Shown here one piece after another: positions 17,568 through 26,835 of a stretch of 64,000 nt of DNA. The number at the start of each line of letters is the position of its first letter. Positions within the stretch are counted from its first letter, which is position 1. The stretch comes from Fundidesulfovibrio agrisoli (GTDB lineage: Bacteria; Desulfobacterota; Desulfovibrionia; Desulfovibrionales; Desulfovibrionaceae). The stretch covers positions 124,001-188,000 of the forward strand of contig NZ_JAKZKX010000004.1 in the NCBI RefSeq assembly GCF_022808715.1, read 5' to 3'. The notes beneath the pieces are model-generated. The model was not told the origin of the DNA, did no database searches, and worked only from the letters and a program-made list of their open reading frames with translations. The position numbers and the translations under genes are program-made.

Positions 17568-17810
17568 ATGCCCATCTATGAATATCGCTGCGAGGACTGC
17601 GGCTGCGACTTCGAGGAGCTCGTCTTCGGCGACAGGAAGCCTCCGTGCCCCAAGTGCGGCTCCGCCAACACCGGCAAGCTCATGAGCGCCTGCCGCCACA
17701 CCGCCGGGCACAACCCCGGCGGCTACCAGGGCAACACCGTGCCTGCCTCGGTGCCTTCGGGCGGGGGCTGCGCCGGATGTTCCGGCGGGAGCTGTTCGAC
17801 GTGCAAATGA
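17568..17810 (+). CDS. FmdB-type zinc-ribbon protein
   Basis: An 80-residue protein beginning [17 protein letters not shown] with a second CxxC (PPCPKCGS), the FmdB-type zinc ribbon. A C-terminal Cys/Gly-rich tail ([15 protein letters not shown]) adds further metal ligands. Named from a putative regulator of formamidase, the family's real role is unknown. The ribosome site is AAGGAGAAC. The stop overlaps the hemC start (ATGA, 17807-17810). Confidence 0.88.
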   Translation: MPIYEYRCEDCGCDFEELVFGDRKPPCPKCGSANTGKLMSACRHTAGHNPGGYQGNTVPASVPSGGGCAGCSGGSCSTCK

Positions 17811-18745
17811 CCATCACAATTGCCACCAGGGGAAGCAAGCTGGCCCTTTGGCAGGCCAACCACATCAAGTCCCTGCTGGAGGCCGAACACCCGGGCCTCA
17901 CGGTGGAGCTGCTCATCCTCAAGACCCAGGGCGACAAGATCCTGGACGTCCCCCTGGCCAAGGTGGGCGGCAAGGGCCTGTTCGTGAAGGAGATCGAGGA
18001 AGCCCTGGCCGACGGCCGGGCCGACCTGGCCGTGCACTCCATGAAGGACGTGCCCGTGGAGCGCCACGAGGGCCTGGTGCTGGACGCCATCCCCCAGCGC
18101 GAGGACCACGCGGACATGCTGCTCTCCGTGCATTACGCCAGCCTCGAAGCCCTGCCCCGGGGGGCCAGCGTCGGCACCTCCAGCCTGCGCAGGCAGGCCC
18201 AACTGCTGGCCATCCGCCCGGACCTGGACATCCGCATGCTGCGCGGCAACCTGGACACGCGCGTGAACAAGCTGCTCGAGGGCCAGTACGACGCCATCGT
18301 GGTGGCCGCCGCCGGGCTCAACCGCCTGGGCATCACCGCGCCGCACATGGTGCGCCTGGGCCCGCCCGAGTTCCTGCCCGCCGTGGCCCAGGGAGCCCTG
18401 GGCCTGGAGCGCCGCGCTGCCGACGAGCGCGTGGCCGCCCTGACCGCCTTTCTGGACCACCCCGGCACCCGCGACGCCGTGCTGGCCGAGCGCGCCTTCC
18501 TGGAGCGGCTCCAGGGCGGCTGCCAGGTGCCCATCGCCGGTTCCGCCCGGGTGGAAGGGGACCAGCTGGTGCTGACCGGGCTGGTGGCGGACCCCGAGGG
18601 ATCGGCGCTCATCCGCGCCGAGCTCTCCGCCCCGCGCGGCGAGGCCGAGGCGCTGGGCCGGGCCGTGGCCGAAGAGGTGCTGGCGCGGGGGGCGGACGAA
18701 ATCCTGGCGCGCATGTACGAGGCCGGGGCCCCGGCAGGCAAGTGA
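17807..18745 (+). CDS. hemC: Porphobilinogen deaminase (hydroxymethylbilane synthase)
   Basis: A 312-residue enzyme beginning [17 protein letters not shown]. Substrate-binding arginines ([24 protein letters not shown]) and the dipyrromethane cofactor Cys ([11 protein letters not shown], about residue 240) are present. It joins four porphobilinogens into hydroxymethylbilane for heme, siroheme and cobalamin. The start overlaps the zinc-ribbon gene by four bases. cobT with its B12 riboswitch lies 2 kb away, on the other strand. Confidence 0.96.
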   Translation: MTITIATRGSKLALWQANHIKSLLEAEHPGLTVELLILKTQGDKILDVPLAKVGGKGLFVKEIEEALADGRADLAVHSMKDVPVERHEGLVLDAIPQREDHADMLLSVHYASLEALPRGASVGTSSLRRQAQLLAIRPDLDIRMLRGNLDTRVNKLLEGQYDAIVVAAAGLNRLGITAPHMVRLGPPEFLPAVAQGALGLERRAADERVAALTAFLDHPGTRDAVLAERAFLERLQGGCQVPIAGSARVEGDQLVLTGLVADPEGSALIRAELSAPRGEAEALGRAVAEEVLARGADEILARMYEAGAPAGK

Positions 18746-18777
18746 GCCGCCCCAGGGCTGACGGAACCCGCTGACCC

Positions 18778-20244
18778 ATGCGACCCAATCCCCTGACGCG
18801 CCTGCTCTGGCTGGCGGCCATGTTCGCGACCATGGCCGTGGTCTGCGCCATGAGCTTCGTCAGCGCCTTCAACGCCCACCCTGACGAGAAGGACCACGTG
18901 GGCGCGGGCCGCTATTACATGGAATACTGGGACCCCCCGAAGGTGGGCGACGAGCGCGCCCGGGGGGCCTACAGCAACTACGGCGTCTCCTACCTCAACC
19001 AGTTGGACGCCGTGTACTTCTTCGCGGGCAAGTTCGCCCGCGCGGTGGTGCCTCTGGCCGGGAAGGACTACCTGGCCCTGCGCCTGTTCAACGTCTGCCT
19101 GCTGGGCTGGCTGATGCTGCTGTTCTGGCGGCTCACGCCGCCGTACCGCGTCAGCTTCCTGCCGCTCTTCATCTCGCCGCAGATCTGGTACATCTTCAGT
19201 TATTTCAACGGCGACGCCCTGCCGTTGGCCCTGAGCTTCCTGGCGGTGTTCCTGGTCTGCCGCCTTCTGGAGCAGACCGACGCCCTCTCGGGCCTGACGC
19301 CCGGCGCGTTCGAGGACGTGGTGGCCTCCCACGCCCAGATGATGAACGTCACGGGCGGCAGCCCGGACGCGGGCGTTCGCACCGGCACGCTGGTCAAGCT
19401 GGGGCTGGTGCTCGGGCTGCTGACCGTCTCCAAGCAGAACTACTACGTGTTCCTGGCCTTCTTCCTGTGCTTCTGGGCGGTGGCCGTGGCGGCGGCGCGG
19501 CGGCCCGCGCTGGGGCTGCGCCAGGCCCTCCTGGTGGTCGCGCTGCTGGCGGGGGTGCTGGGCCTGCGCCTGGGCGTGGACGCCTGGGTGGTGGGGCACC
19601 AGCCGCCGGACGCCGTGTACAAGGCCGCCGAACAGCTTGCCGCCGAAGACTTCAAGCCCTCCAAACAAGCGGAGGGGAAGGGCTTCTGGGGCATGAACAT
19701 GCGCGCCCAGGGCCTGAGCTTCCAGGAAATGTTCACCAAGTGGAACTGGCACATCTGGACGCAGCGCACCAGCTTCGGGGTCTACGGCTACATGAAGATC
19801 TACGCCCCGCTGCTGTTCTACCGCTACATCACCTGGATGCTCTACGCCCTGCTGGCCGCTTCGCTGCTGCCCGCGCTGCTGGCCAGGCCCGCTGGCCCGG
19901 AGCCCGACAGGGCCAGCCGGGAGTCGGGCCTCATGGCCATCCCCACGCCGGACGTTCCGGCCGGAGCCGGGCAAGGCAGGCTCGTCCGCTGGGCGCTTGC
20001 AGGGGTGTTCCTGATTTTCGCCGGGCTGACCGTGGCCCAGTCCTTCTGGCACTCCTGGACGGCCGACTTCCAGGCCCAGGGACGCTACTTCTTCCCCATC
20101 CTGGGCATGCTGGGCAGCCTGCTGGCCTGTTTCGCCGTGCCCTACCGCCGCTTCCAGCCGCTGGTCTGGATCGTGGGGGCCTGCATGTGGGGCATGTCCA
20201 TGTGGAGCTTCGTGACCGTGGGGCTGGAGCGCATCGCGCGCTGA
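18778..20244 (+). CDS. Large multi-pass membrane protein (DUF2142/GT-C-like)
   Basis: A 488-residue protein with about ten hydrophobic segments. After the first segment comes AHPDEKDHVGAGRYY, an acidic/His motif in the first external loop, and later YFNGDALPLAL. This layout resembles DUF2142 and other GT-C-type glycosyltransferases, where acidic residues in the first loop are catalytic. Function would be sugar transfer from a lipid donor on the periplasmic side; this is inference. It follows hemC by 32 bases. Confidence 0.5.
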   Translation: MRPNPLTRLLWLAAMFATMAVVCAMSFVSAFNAHPDEKDHVGAGRYYMEYWDPPKVGDERARGAYSNYGVSYLNQLDAVYFFAGKFARAVVPLAGKDYLALRLFNVCLLGWLMLLFWRLTPPYRVSFLPLFISPQIWYIFSYFNGDALPLALSFLAVFLVCRLLEQTDALSGLTPGAFEDVVASHAQMMNVTGGSPDAGVRTGTLVKLGLVLGLLTVSKQNYYVFLAFFLCFWAVAVAAARRPALGLRQALLVVALLAGVLGLRLGVDAWVVGHQPPDAVYKAAEQLAAEDFKPSKQAEGKGFWGMNMRAQGLSFQEMFTKWNWHIWTQRTSFGVYGYMKIYAPLLFYRYITWMLYALLAASLLPALLARPAGPEPDRASRESGLMAIPTPDVPAGAGQGRLVRWALAGVFLIFAGLTVAQSFWHSWTADFQAQGRYFFPILGMLGSLLACFAVPYRRFQPLVWIVGACMWGMSMWSFVTVGLERIAR

Positions 20245-20284
20245 ACCGGAAAAACGGGGGGAACCGAGGCGGGAAGGCGTCTGG

Positions 20285-20479
20285 CTAGACGATTTCGTTG
20301 ACCACGTGGCCCACGATGTTCTCCTGGAGAACGTGGATCACCTGGTCGGCGGGCGGGGTGGGCACGAGCACGTGCCCGGCCGGGGCGGCGAAGAATTCGC
20401 CGGCCGGGTGGGCCGTGATGGCGTCCGGCGAGTGCACCAGGCCGTCGTAGGTTGCGAAATGGACCAGGCCGTCGTTCAT
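20285..20479 (-). CDS. Small uncharacterised protein, 64 residues
   Basis: A possible 64-residue acidic protein (begins MNDGLVHFATYDGLVHSP). GGAG lies 8 bases before the ATG. It contains an internal near-repeat, DGLVHFA and DGLVHSP, at residues 3 and 13. I do not recognise a family. It lies between the cobT stop and the convergent membrane-protein gene, so it may be expressed with cobT or alone. Confidence 0.45.
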   Translation of the reverse strand: MNDGLVHFATYDGLVHSPDAITAHPAGEFFAAPAGHVLVPTPPADQVIHVLQENIVGHVVNEIV

Positions 20480-20511
20480 GTCCGGGCTCCGGTTCGAATT
20501 GCGGACGATAG

Positions 20512-20542
20512 AAGGGACGATCCCCGTTGGGGGCCGTCCCTT
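20512..20542. terminator. Hairpin between cobT and the small ORF
   Basis: AAGGGACG (20512-20519) pairs with CGTCCCTT (20535-20542), with an inner TCCCC/GGGGG stem between. No T tract follows on the minus strand, so termination is uncertain; it may be an RNA-processing or stability element. Confidence 0.5.
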
Positions 20543-20593
20543 TCCATATAGGGCCTTCGCCCGGGTTTGTCATCCCCTCGCCGGGGCTGGCGC

Positions 20594-21670
20594 TCAGGCT
20601 TCCGAGGTGCTCACCCCGGCCTGCGCGAACGTGGCCATTTCGTTGTAGATTGCCGCTCCGGCCCGCAGCACGGTCAGGGCCAGGGCCGCCCCGGTGCCCT
20701 CGCCCAGGCGCAGGCCCAGGTCCAGCAGGGGGGATGCGCCCACGAGGCGCATGATCTTCTGGTGGCCCGGCTCGGCCGAGGCGTGGCTGAAGAAGCAGTA
20801 GTCCAGCACGGCGGGGTTCATCTTCCAGGCCGACACAAAGGCCGCGGAGGAGATGAAGCCGTCCACCAGCACGGCCATGCGGTTGGCCGCCGCGCCCAGG
20901 ATCAGGCCCGCCAGGCAGGCGATTTCGCAACCGCCCAGCGCGGCCAGAATCTCCACGGGGTCGCCCGAGGCCAGGGCCTTGGCGTTCGCCTGCATGCTCT
21001 TCTCGATCACCTGGGCCTTGCGGGCCACGCCCTCGGCGTTCAGGCCCGTGCCGGGGCCGGTGACCTCCACCGGGGCCATGCCCAGGAAGGCGCAGTAGAG
21101 CGCGGTGGAGGGGGTGGTGTTGGCGATGCCCATATCCCCGGTGCCCAGCACCCGGTAGCCCGCCGAGGCGGCCTTTCCCGCCAGGGAGGCGCCCAGCATC
21201 AGGGCCTGGAGGCACTGCTCCGTGCTCATGGCCGGGCCCTGGGCCATGTTGGCGGTGCCCTGCATGACCTTGGCCTGCAACAGCATGGGGTGCTCGGGGA
21301 ACTCGCCGCCCGCGCACCCGGCGTCCACCACGCGCAGCTCCGCCCCGGCCTGGCGGGCCAGCACGTTGATGCCAGCGCCGCCGCCCACGAAGTTGAGCAC
21401 CATCTGGCGGGTGACCTCCTGCGGGAAGAGGCTCACGCCTTCGGCGGCCACGCCGTGGTCGCCCGCGCAGGTGAAGATCACGGCCGGGTCGGCCTTGGGG
21501 GCTTGGCCGCCCTGGATCAAGAACAGGCGGAGGGCCATCTCCTCCAGGCGGCCGAGGCTGCCCTGGGGCTTGGTCAGGCTGTCCAGATGGGCCTGGGCCT
21601 TGGCGGCCAGGGCGGAATCCACGGGGGCGATGCGGGCGAGCAGGGCGTCGAAGTCGCTGCGGGAAGTCAT
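20594..21670 (-). CDS. cobT: Nicotinate-nucleotide:dimethylbenzimidazole phosphoribosyltransferase
   Basis: A 358-residue enzyme, usual length. It carries LTKPQGSLGRLEE near the N-terminus, FTCAGDHGVAAEGVS, and the C-terminal LGEGTGAALAL segment with the catalytic Glu. It makes alpha-ribazole phosphate, activating the lower ligand of cobalamin. A cobalamin riboswitch with its own terminator lies in the 5' leader, so the gene should be shut off when B12 is plentiful. The TGA is followed by a short gap and hairpin. Confidence 0.95.
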   Translation of the reverse strand: MTSRSDFDALLARIAPVDSALAAKAQAHLDSLTKPQGSLGRLEEMALRLFLIQGGQAPKADPAVIFTCAGDHGVAAEGVSLFPQEVTRQMVLNFVGGGAGINVLARQAGAELRVVDAGCAGGEFPEHPMLLQAKVMQGTANMAQGPAMSTEQCLQALMLGASLAGKAASAGYRVLGTGDMGIANTTPSTALYCAFLGMAPVEVTGPGTGLNAEGVARKAQVIEKSMQANAKALASGDPVEILAALGGCEIACLAGLILGAAANRMAVLVDGFISSAAFVSAWKMNPAVLDYCFFSHASAEPGHQKIMRLVGASPLLDLGLRLGEGTGAALALTVLRAGAAIYNEMATFAQAGVSTSEA

Positions 21671-21718
21671 GGTCTATCCTTTGATACCGGCTGATGCCGG
21701 GTTCGGGAAAACAAAAAA

Positions 21719-21747
21719 TCCCTTGGCCCCGGTAAGGGGTCAAGGGA
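21719..21747 (-). terminator. Riboswitch expression-platform terminator before cobT
   Basis: A 12-bp stem (21747-21736 with 21730-21719, loop TTACC, one G-T pair) followed on the minus strand by six T (21718-21713). It lies between the B12 aptamer and the cobT start, as expected for a transcriptional off-switch. Confidence 0.88.
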
Positions 21748-21782
21748 TCGCCGTTGCCATAGGTCCAATCCGCGAAACAAGT

Positions 21783-21921
21783 CCGGCCGTCCGTCTTCAG
21801 GCTCGCGCGTCATCCTCCGCCCGCCCTTCCCATCCCCGAAGGGGACAGTGGTTCGCGAGCATCGTCTTCGCTTACTGCGGCGGGACCGCCACGGATTCGC
21901 ACCGTGTTCCGTAACGGCCGG
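21783..21921 (-). ncRNA. Cobalamin (B12) riboswitch
   Basis: Read on the minus strand, the region holds the conserved blocks of the cobalamin aptamer: ACACGGTGCGAATCCGTGGC, CGGTCCCGCCGCAGTAA, CCACTG, TGGGAAGG and a GGATGA block, then GAGCCTGAAGACGG as the B12-box equivalent. The 8-bp closing helix P1 is formed by 21921-21914 with 21790-21783 (CCGGCCGT with ACGGCCGG). It controls cobT. Confidence 0.93.
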
Positions 21922-21978
21922 AGATGGCAGGGCAAGGGCTATACGCCCCGCCCTCGGCTGTCAAGTGCGGGCCGCCTT

Positions 21979-23322
21979 TCAGACCGGGCAGGCGCAGGCC
22001 CCGGGCGCGTTCACCACGCGGTTCTGGCCCGTGGAGTCGAGCACCTGCTGCCAGAAGTTGGAGGTGAGGTCCATGAGCTTTCGCTCCACCGTGACCAGGG
22101 GCAGGGGCACGTGGGCCGGGATGTCGTGGATTTCCGTGACCATCAGTCCGGTCTTGCCGGCCATGCCCGCGTGCACGGCCATGGTCCCCAGCATGTTGCA
22201 GTGGGCCCGGTCCGAGGCCCCGGCGGGCACGGAGCGGATGATGTAGCTGGGGTCGATGAATTTCACGGACATGGGCAGGCGGTCCTTGAAGTAGCGCTTC
22301 ATCTCCTTGAGGAGCAGGCCGCAGATGTCGCCCAGGATGCGGTTGCCCGAGGCGTCCGTGAGCCCGGATTCGGGCAGCAGGTGCTGGCCCGCGCCCTCGG
22401 CCACAACCACCACGGCGTGGCCCCGTCGCTTGAGCCTGGCCTCCAGGGTGGGCAGGAACCCGGCGGGCCCCTCCAGCGTGAAGGGCTGTTCGGGCACCAG
22501 CACGAAGTTGACCTCCTTGATGGCCAGGGCCGCCGCCGCTGCGATGAAGCCGGACTCGCGCCCCATGAGCTTGACCATGCCCACGCCGTAGGGCGCGCCC
22601 AGGGCCTCCACGTGGGCGCAGCGGATGGCCTCCACGGCCTTCTCCACGGCGGTGTCGAAGCCGAAGGTGCAGTTGACGAAGTGGATGTCGTTGTCGATGG
22701 TCTTGGGCACGCAGACCACGGCGATCTTCAGCCCGCGCTTGGTGGTGACCCCGTGGATGGCCTGGGCCGCGCGCATGGTGCCCACACCGCCCAGCATGAA
22801 GAGCACGCCCACGTTGAGCCTCTCCAGGGCGTCCACCACGTCCTCGGGGTTCTGCGGCCCGCGCGAGGAGCCGAGCACCGTGCCCCCGAACTCGTGGATG
22901 TCGGCCACGTTGGCCGGGGTCAGCTCCATGACGTCGGGGCTCGATTTGGGGATGAAGCCCGCCAGGCCGTAGCGCACGCCCAGGATGGCGGAGATGTCGT
23001 AGCCGTGGTGCGCCTCCATGACGATGGAGCGGATCACGTCGTTGACGCCCGGGCAGATGCCCCCGCAAGTCACCACCGCGCACTTGGTCTTGGGCGGGTC
23101 GAAATAGATGTTGGCGCGCGGCCCGCCCTGCTGGAACACGGGGGAGGTGGGGTTGGTGTCGCCAGGCCTGTAGGCCACGTCCAGCAGGACCCCGTGGTCG
23201 TCGCTGACGAACAAGGAGCCCTTGCGCGGGTTGGGGATCTTTGCGGGGCCGAGCGTGGGGATGCGGGTGTCGTCGGCGGAGAGGCTGGGCCACGGCTGGC
23301 CGAAACGGTCGCATTCGTGCAT
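21979..23322 (-). CDS. 6-phosphofructokinase family enzyme with altered metal-site residue
   Basis: A 447-residue PFK of the longer type common in deltaproteobacteria. It shows TCGGICPGVNDVIRS, the catalytic VPKTIDNDIHF (Asp base and metal Asp present, Lys before TID as in PPi-type enzymes), and the substrate segment MGRESGFIA. The motif normally GGDGT is GGVGT here (GTG codon near 22786): the Asp that binds Mg-nucleotide/PPi is replaced by Val. Phosphoryl donor and even activity are therefore uncertain. The ATG has GAGG ten bases upstream. Confidence 0.85.
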   Translation of the reverse strand: MHECDRFGQPWPSLSADDTRIPTLGPAKIPNPRKGSLFVSDDHGVLLDVAYRPGDTNPTSPVFQQGGPRANIYFDPPKTKCAVVTCGGICPGVNDVIRSIVMEAHHGYDISAILGVRYGLAGFIPKSSPDVMELTPANVADIHEFGGTVLGSSRGPQNPEDVVDALERLNVGVLFMLGGVGTMRAAQAIHGVTTKRGLKIAVVCVPKTIDNDIHFVNCTFGFDTAVEKAVEAIRCAHVEALGAPYGVGMVKLMGRESGFIAAAAALAIKEVNFVLVPEQPFTLEGPAGFLPTLEARLKRRGHAVVVVAEGAGQHLLPESGLTDASGNRILGDICGLLLKEMKRYFKDRLPMSVKFIDPSYIIRSVPAGASDRAHCNMLGTMAVHAGMAGKTGLMVTEIHDIPAHVPLPLVTVERKLMDLTSNFWQQVLDSTGQNRVVNAPGACACPV

Positions 23323-23386
23323 GGTGGGCCTCGTCGTCGTGGTTTGGTTCGGGTCCGTCCAGTCAATACCCCGGGGTAACAACAAG

Positions 23387-24376
23387 ATGCAAGCCAAACG
23401 CTCCACCACATTCTTCTTCATCCCCCCCGTGCGCAAGCCCGCAGGGGGCGTGGCGGTGATCTACCGCATGGCGGCCTTCCTGCACGAGGCCGGGCACGAG
23501 GTGCGCCTGGCCCTGCGCGAAAAGGCGGTCTGGCGGCCCGACGCGCCCGACCTGCCCGAGGTGGATGCGGCCGATAGCGGCGTTGGCCCCGGCGACGTGT
23601 GGGTGGTGCCCGAGGGCTGGGTCAACGGCCTGGCGCCCGGGCTCGCGGCAAAGGCGCGCTGTTTCTCCTACGTGCAGAACTGGGCCTACCTGTTCACCGG
23701 CCTGCCCCCGGGGGTGGACTGGCGCAGCCTGCCCGTGGAGTTGCTGGCCGTGTCGCGCCCCGTGGCCTGGTTCATGCGCGAGGCCCTGGGGGTGGACGCC
23801 CCCATCCTGCGCCCGGGCATCGACCTGGAGCTGTTCCGCACCCCGGAGGCCAAGCCAGGCAAGCTCACCGTTGCCTGGATGCCCCGCAAGAACAAGGCCC
23901 TGGCCGAGCAGGTCCGCGCGGTGGTCCAGGCGCGCGGCCACACGGACCCGGAGTGGCTGGAGATCGGCGGCATGGATCAGGCCGGGGTGGCCGCCGCCCT
24001 GGGCCGCAGTCACGTCTTCCTGGCCTCGGGGTTTCCCGAGGGCTGCCCCCTGCCGCCGCTGGAGGCCATGGCCTGCGGGGCCATCCCCGTGGGCTTCGCG
24101 GGTCTGGGCGGCTGGGACTACATGCGCCAGGCCGGGGAGGGCGGCTGCCCGCCCCCGTGTCCCGTGGACGACGTGCCCTGGGGCGGCAACGGATTCTTCG
24201 CCTACGACAACGACGTGATGGGCGCGGCCCTGGGCCTGGAGAGGGCCCTGAACCTCTGGCGCGCTGGCGGGCCGGAGCTGGCCGCCGTGCTGGGCAACTG
24301 CGCCCGCACGGCCCGCGCCTACGGGCTCGGGCCGCAGCGGCAGGCCGTGCTCGATTTCTGGGACGGCCTGCGTTAA
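23387..24376 (+). CDS. Glycosyltransferase, GT4-like
   Basis: A 329-residue protein. The N-terminal half has the GT-B sign of nucleotide-free acceptor domain (RKPAGGVAVIYRMAAFLHEAGHEV), and the C-terminal half has the donor-site stretch GFPEGCPLPPLEAMACGAIPV with the E-x7-E-like motif. It would transfer a sugar from a nucleotide donor to a surface glycan on the cytoplasmic side. It precedes a Wzy/WaaL-like gene by 13 bases. The ribosome site is weak. Confidence 0.8.
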   Translation: MQAKRSTTFFFIPPVRKPAGGVAVIYRMAAFLHEAGHEVRLALREKAVWRPDAPDLPEVDAADSGVGPGDVWVVPEGWVNGLAPGLAAKARCFSYVQNWAYLFTGLPPGVDWRSLPVELLAVSRPVAWFMREALGVDAPILRPGIDLELFRTPEAKPGKLTVAWMPRKNKALAEQVRAVVQARGHTDPEWLEIGGMDQAGVAAALGRSHVFLASGFPEGCPLPPLEAMACGAIPVGFAGLGGWDYMRQAGEGGCPPPCPVDDVPWGGNGFFAYDNDVMGAALGLERALNLWRAGGPELAAVLGNCARTARAYGLGPQRQAVLDFWDGLR

Positions 24377-24389
24377 AAGCCCCTGGCCC

Positions 24390-26354
24390 ATGCGACGCAA
24401 CACCTTCACCACCAGCCTGGCGGCGGCCTTCCTGGCCGTCAACGCGGCGCTTTCCGGCTTCCTGCTCTGGGACATGGGGCCGCGCGTGCGTCTGGCCGCG
24501 CTGCTCTGGGCCGCGGCCTGCGCGGCCTGCGTGCGCTGGAGGAGCTTGGCGGGATACCTGACGGCGGCCCTTGGCGCGGGGCTGATCTTCTTCGGCTATC
24601 AATCCTATTCGGCCCACGCCCAGGTGCTGCACTTCCTGGTGAGCTGCCTCGCGCTCGCCCTGCTGGCCCAGCCCGCCTCGAACGTTTCCTGGGGGCCGTT
24701 GCGCGTCTGGACCGCGGCCTTCGCCGCCGTGATGCTCTGCGGCGTCCTGACGCTGCCCCTGGGCGAGCTGGCCCGCGCGTTCATCGACTTCGGCCCAAAG
24801 GACTGGGCGCGGCTGGTGTTCTACAGCACGGCGGACAGCAGCTTCTACGCCTTCGCGGCCATGGACCGCCTGGCCGTGTACACCCTGTTCGCCTGGGCTC
24901 TCTCACGCCTGGAGGACGCCGGGCCGCAGACGGCGCTGCTGCGCGGCGTGGCCGCCGGCATCCCGGCGGCGCTGGTCTTCGGGCTGGCCGAGTTCTTCCT
25001 GGCCAAGGGCCGGGCCTTCGCCATGAGCGACAGGCTGACCTCGCTCTTCCTCAACCCCGGCTGGTTCGCGGAGTACGTCTGCGTGGGCTTCCCCTTCCTG
25101 CTCCTGCTGGGCAGGAAATGGGGCAGGTTCGTGCTCTACGGGCTCCTGGCCCTGGCCCTGGCCGCCATGGTGCTGACCATGGCCCGCGCGGCCTGGCTGG
25201 TCTCGGGGCTGCTGGCCGTGGCGCTCATCGTGGCCGACACGGGCCGCTTCGACCTCTTCGCCCTGCATTACAAGCGCATGCTGCGCGGCGCTCTGCTGGG
25301 CGTGGCCGTGGTGGGCGTGGTGGCGGCGGGAGTCTACGGCTTCCTGGCGGCCACCAAGATATCGCTGCTCAACTTCCCCCTGGCCACCATGATAACCCAG
25401 CGCCTGGAGCTCTTCCTGGACACCCCGCGCCCCACGGTGTTCCGCAGCGGCCTGCTCATAGGCCAGGAGGCCCCCCTTGCGGGCATGGGCTATGAGACCT
25501 ACGCCTGGCACTATCACAAGCTCATGGCCGTGGAGTCGAGCGCCCTGGCCAAGGCCATTCCGGCGGACGCCGAGGCCTTCGAGGCCACCCACAACCTCTA
25601 CATCCAGATTTTCGCGGGCGGGGGCGCGCTGGGGCTTGGCCTGTGGCTGCTGCTGGCGTTCAGGGCGGGCCGGCTGTGCCTGATCCGCCACCGGCGGCGG
25701 GCCGACCCGGCCAGCCTGGCCGCGCTGCTGGCCCTGGGGGCCTTCCACCTGTTCGGCTTCTTCCAGGAGATGATCTACATTCCGGCGGTGTGGCTGCTCT
25801 TCTTTGGCGTGCTGGCCTACTGCCTGCGCCTGGAGGACGAGGAGGGCGGCTGGCTGGCGGAGTTCACCGCGCGCCGGGGCCGCGATCTGGCCGCGCTGGC
25901 GGTGTGCCTGGCGCTGCTGGCGGACCTTTTCAACGCCGGTCAGGCGGTCACGGCCGCCCGCTACGGCCTCGGCGGCTACGCGCAGGCAGGGCCCGCGCGC
26001 CTGCAAGGGCTTTCAGCCCCGGAACTGGTGGAAGGGCGCACCGTGCGCTGGAGCTGCGGGGCCTCAACTTGGCCCCTTGCCGGACCTGGGCCCTGGACTT
26101 ATCTGGTCGGGACGCCGCACCCGGACCTGGCGGCCAACCCGGTGGGCGTGGAACTGCTCGCGGGGGGGCGCATTGTGGCCAAGGCGGTGCTGGACGCCTC
26201 CACCGGGCGTCACGCCAGCCTGACCATCCCGGCGGGGGCGGCCAAAGAGGGTGAGATTGTGGGCGTCCGGGTTTCCAGACAGTATTTCCCGCTGCAATCC
26301 GGCATCAAGGACCACCGCGCCCTCGGCGTGTGGATCGGCGGACCGGGCCTGTGA
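24390..26354 (+). CDS. O-antigen polymerase/ligase-like membrane protein (Wzy_C)
   Basis: A 654-residue protein with about twelve hydrophobic segments. Around residue 395 is ATHNLYIQIFAGGGALGLGLWL, the periplasmic His/Asn loop typical of Wzy_C O-antigen ligases. An earlier MARAAWLVSG segment carries conserved Arg. After the last membrane segment there is an unusual ~130-residue soluble C-terminal part of beta-rich appearance, not usual for WaaL. It would polymerise or attach a lipid-linked glycan at the periplasmic face. It is next to a GT4 gene. Confidence 0.8.
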   Translation: MRRNTFTTSLAAAFLAVNAALSGFLLWDMGPRVRLAALLWAAACAACVRWRSLAGYLTAALGAGLIFFGYQSYSAHAQVLHFLVSCLALALLAQPASNVSWGPLRVWTAAFAAVMLCGVLTLPLGELARAFIDFGPKDWARLVFYSTADSSFYAFAAMDRLAVYTLFAWALSRLEDAGPQTALLRGVAAGIPAALVFGLAEFFLAKGRAFAMSDRLTSLFLNPGWFAEYVCVGFPFLLLLGRKWGRFVLYGLLALALAAMVLTMARAAWLVSGLLAVALIVADTGRFDLFALHYKRMLRGALLGVAVVGVVAAGVYGFLAATKISLLNFPLATMITQRLELFLDTPRPTVFRSGLLIGQEAPLAGMGYETYAWHYHKLMAVESSALAKAIPADAEAFEATHNLYIQIFAGGGALGLGLWLLLAFRAGRLCLIRHRRRADPASLAALLALGAFHLFGFFQEMIYIPAVWLLFFGVLAYCLRLEDEEGGWLAEFTARRGRDLAALAVCLALLADLFNAGQAVTAARYGLGGYAQAGPARLQGLSAPELVEGRTVRWSCGASTWPLAGPGPWTYLVGTPHPDLAANPVGVELLAGGRIVAKAVLDASTGRHASLTIPAGAAKEGEIVGVRVSRQYFPLQSGIKDHRALGVWIGGPGL

Positions 26355-26370
26355 GTCCCAAAGACGGGCG

Positions 26371-26835
26371 CTAGTCCCTCGGGCGCACCGCGACGTTGCG
26401 GGCGAAGACCCGCAGCTCGTTGAGCAGGCGCAGGCCCGTCTCCCGAATGCCGGAGCTGCGCGTACTGGAGCTCAGGTTCTCAAGCATCTTGAGGTCGGTT
26501 TCGAGGTAGAGGCTGGTGTAGGCCTGTGTTTCGGCAAGCCTCTGGCGCGCCAGTGATCTGTCCTCTGGCTGTCGGATCTGCGCGGCCAGGTCTGAGAGCT
26601 GGGCCAGGGCGTGGGCGCGCACGGCGTAGGTCATGGCCACGGCGGTGAAGTAGTTGCAGGCGTTGATGTCGCTGGTGCTGTCCGCCTCACGGGCCATTCG
26701 GGAGGCCTTGTCGGCAAGTTCCTCGAAGTGGCGCTGCGAGACCTGGTAATGCTTGGGCTCCGCGTGTGCCTGGGCTGCCAGCCCGATGGCCGCGAGCGCC
26801 AGGGCCGCTGCCAGATACATTCTGGGGTGCTGCAT
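26371..26835 (-). CDS. Exported helical protein of unknown function
   Basis: A 154-residue protein. Signal peptide residues 1-24 end AQAHAEP. The mature part is all-helical in appearance, with heptad-like spacing and few aromatic residues (FEELADKASRMAREAD). Ribosome site GGGGAA is 6-8 bases before the ATG. I recognise no family. It is convergent with the Wzy-like gene and divergent from the deacetylase. Confidence 0.65.
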   Translation of the reverse strand: MQHPRMYLAAALALAAIGLAAQAHAEPKHYQVSQRHFEELADKASRMAREADSTSDINACNYFTAVAMTYAVRAHALAQLSDLAAQIRQPEDRSLARQRLAETQAYTSLYLETDLKMLENLSSSTRSSGIRETGLRLLNELRVFARNVAVRPRD

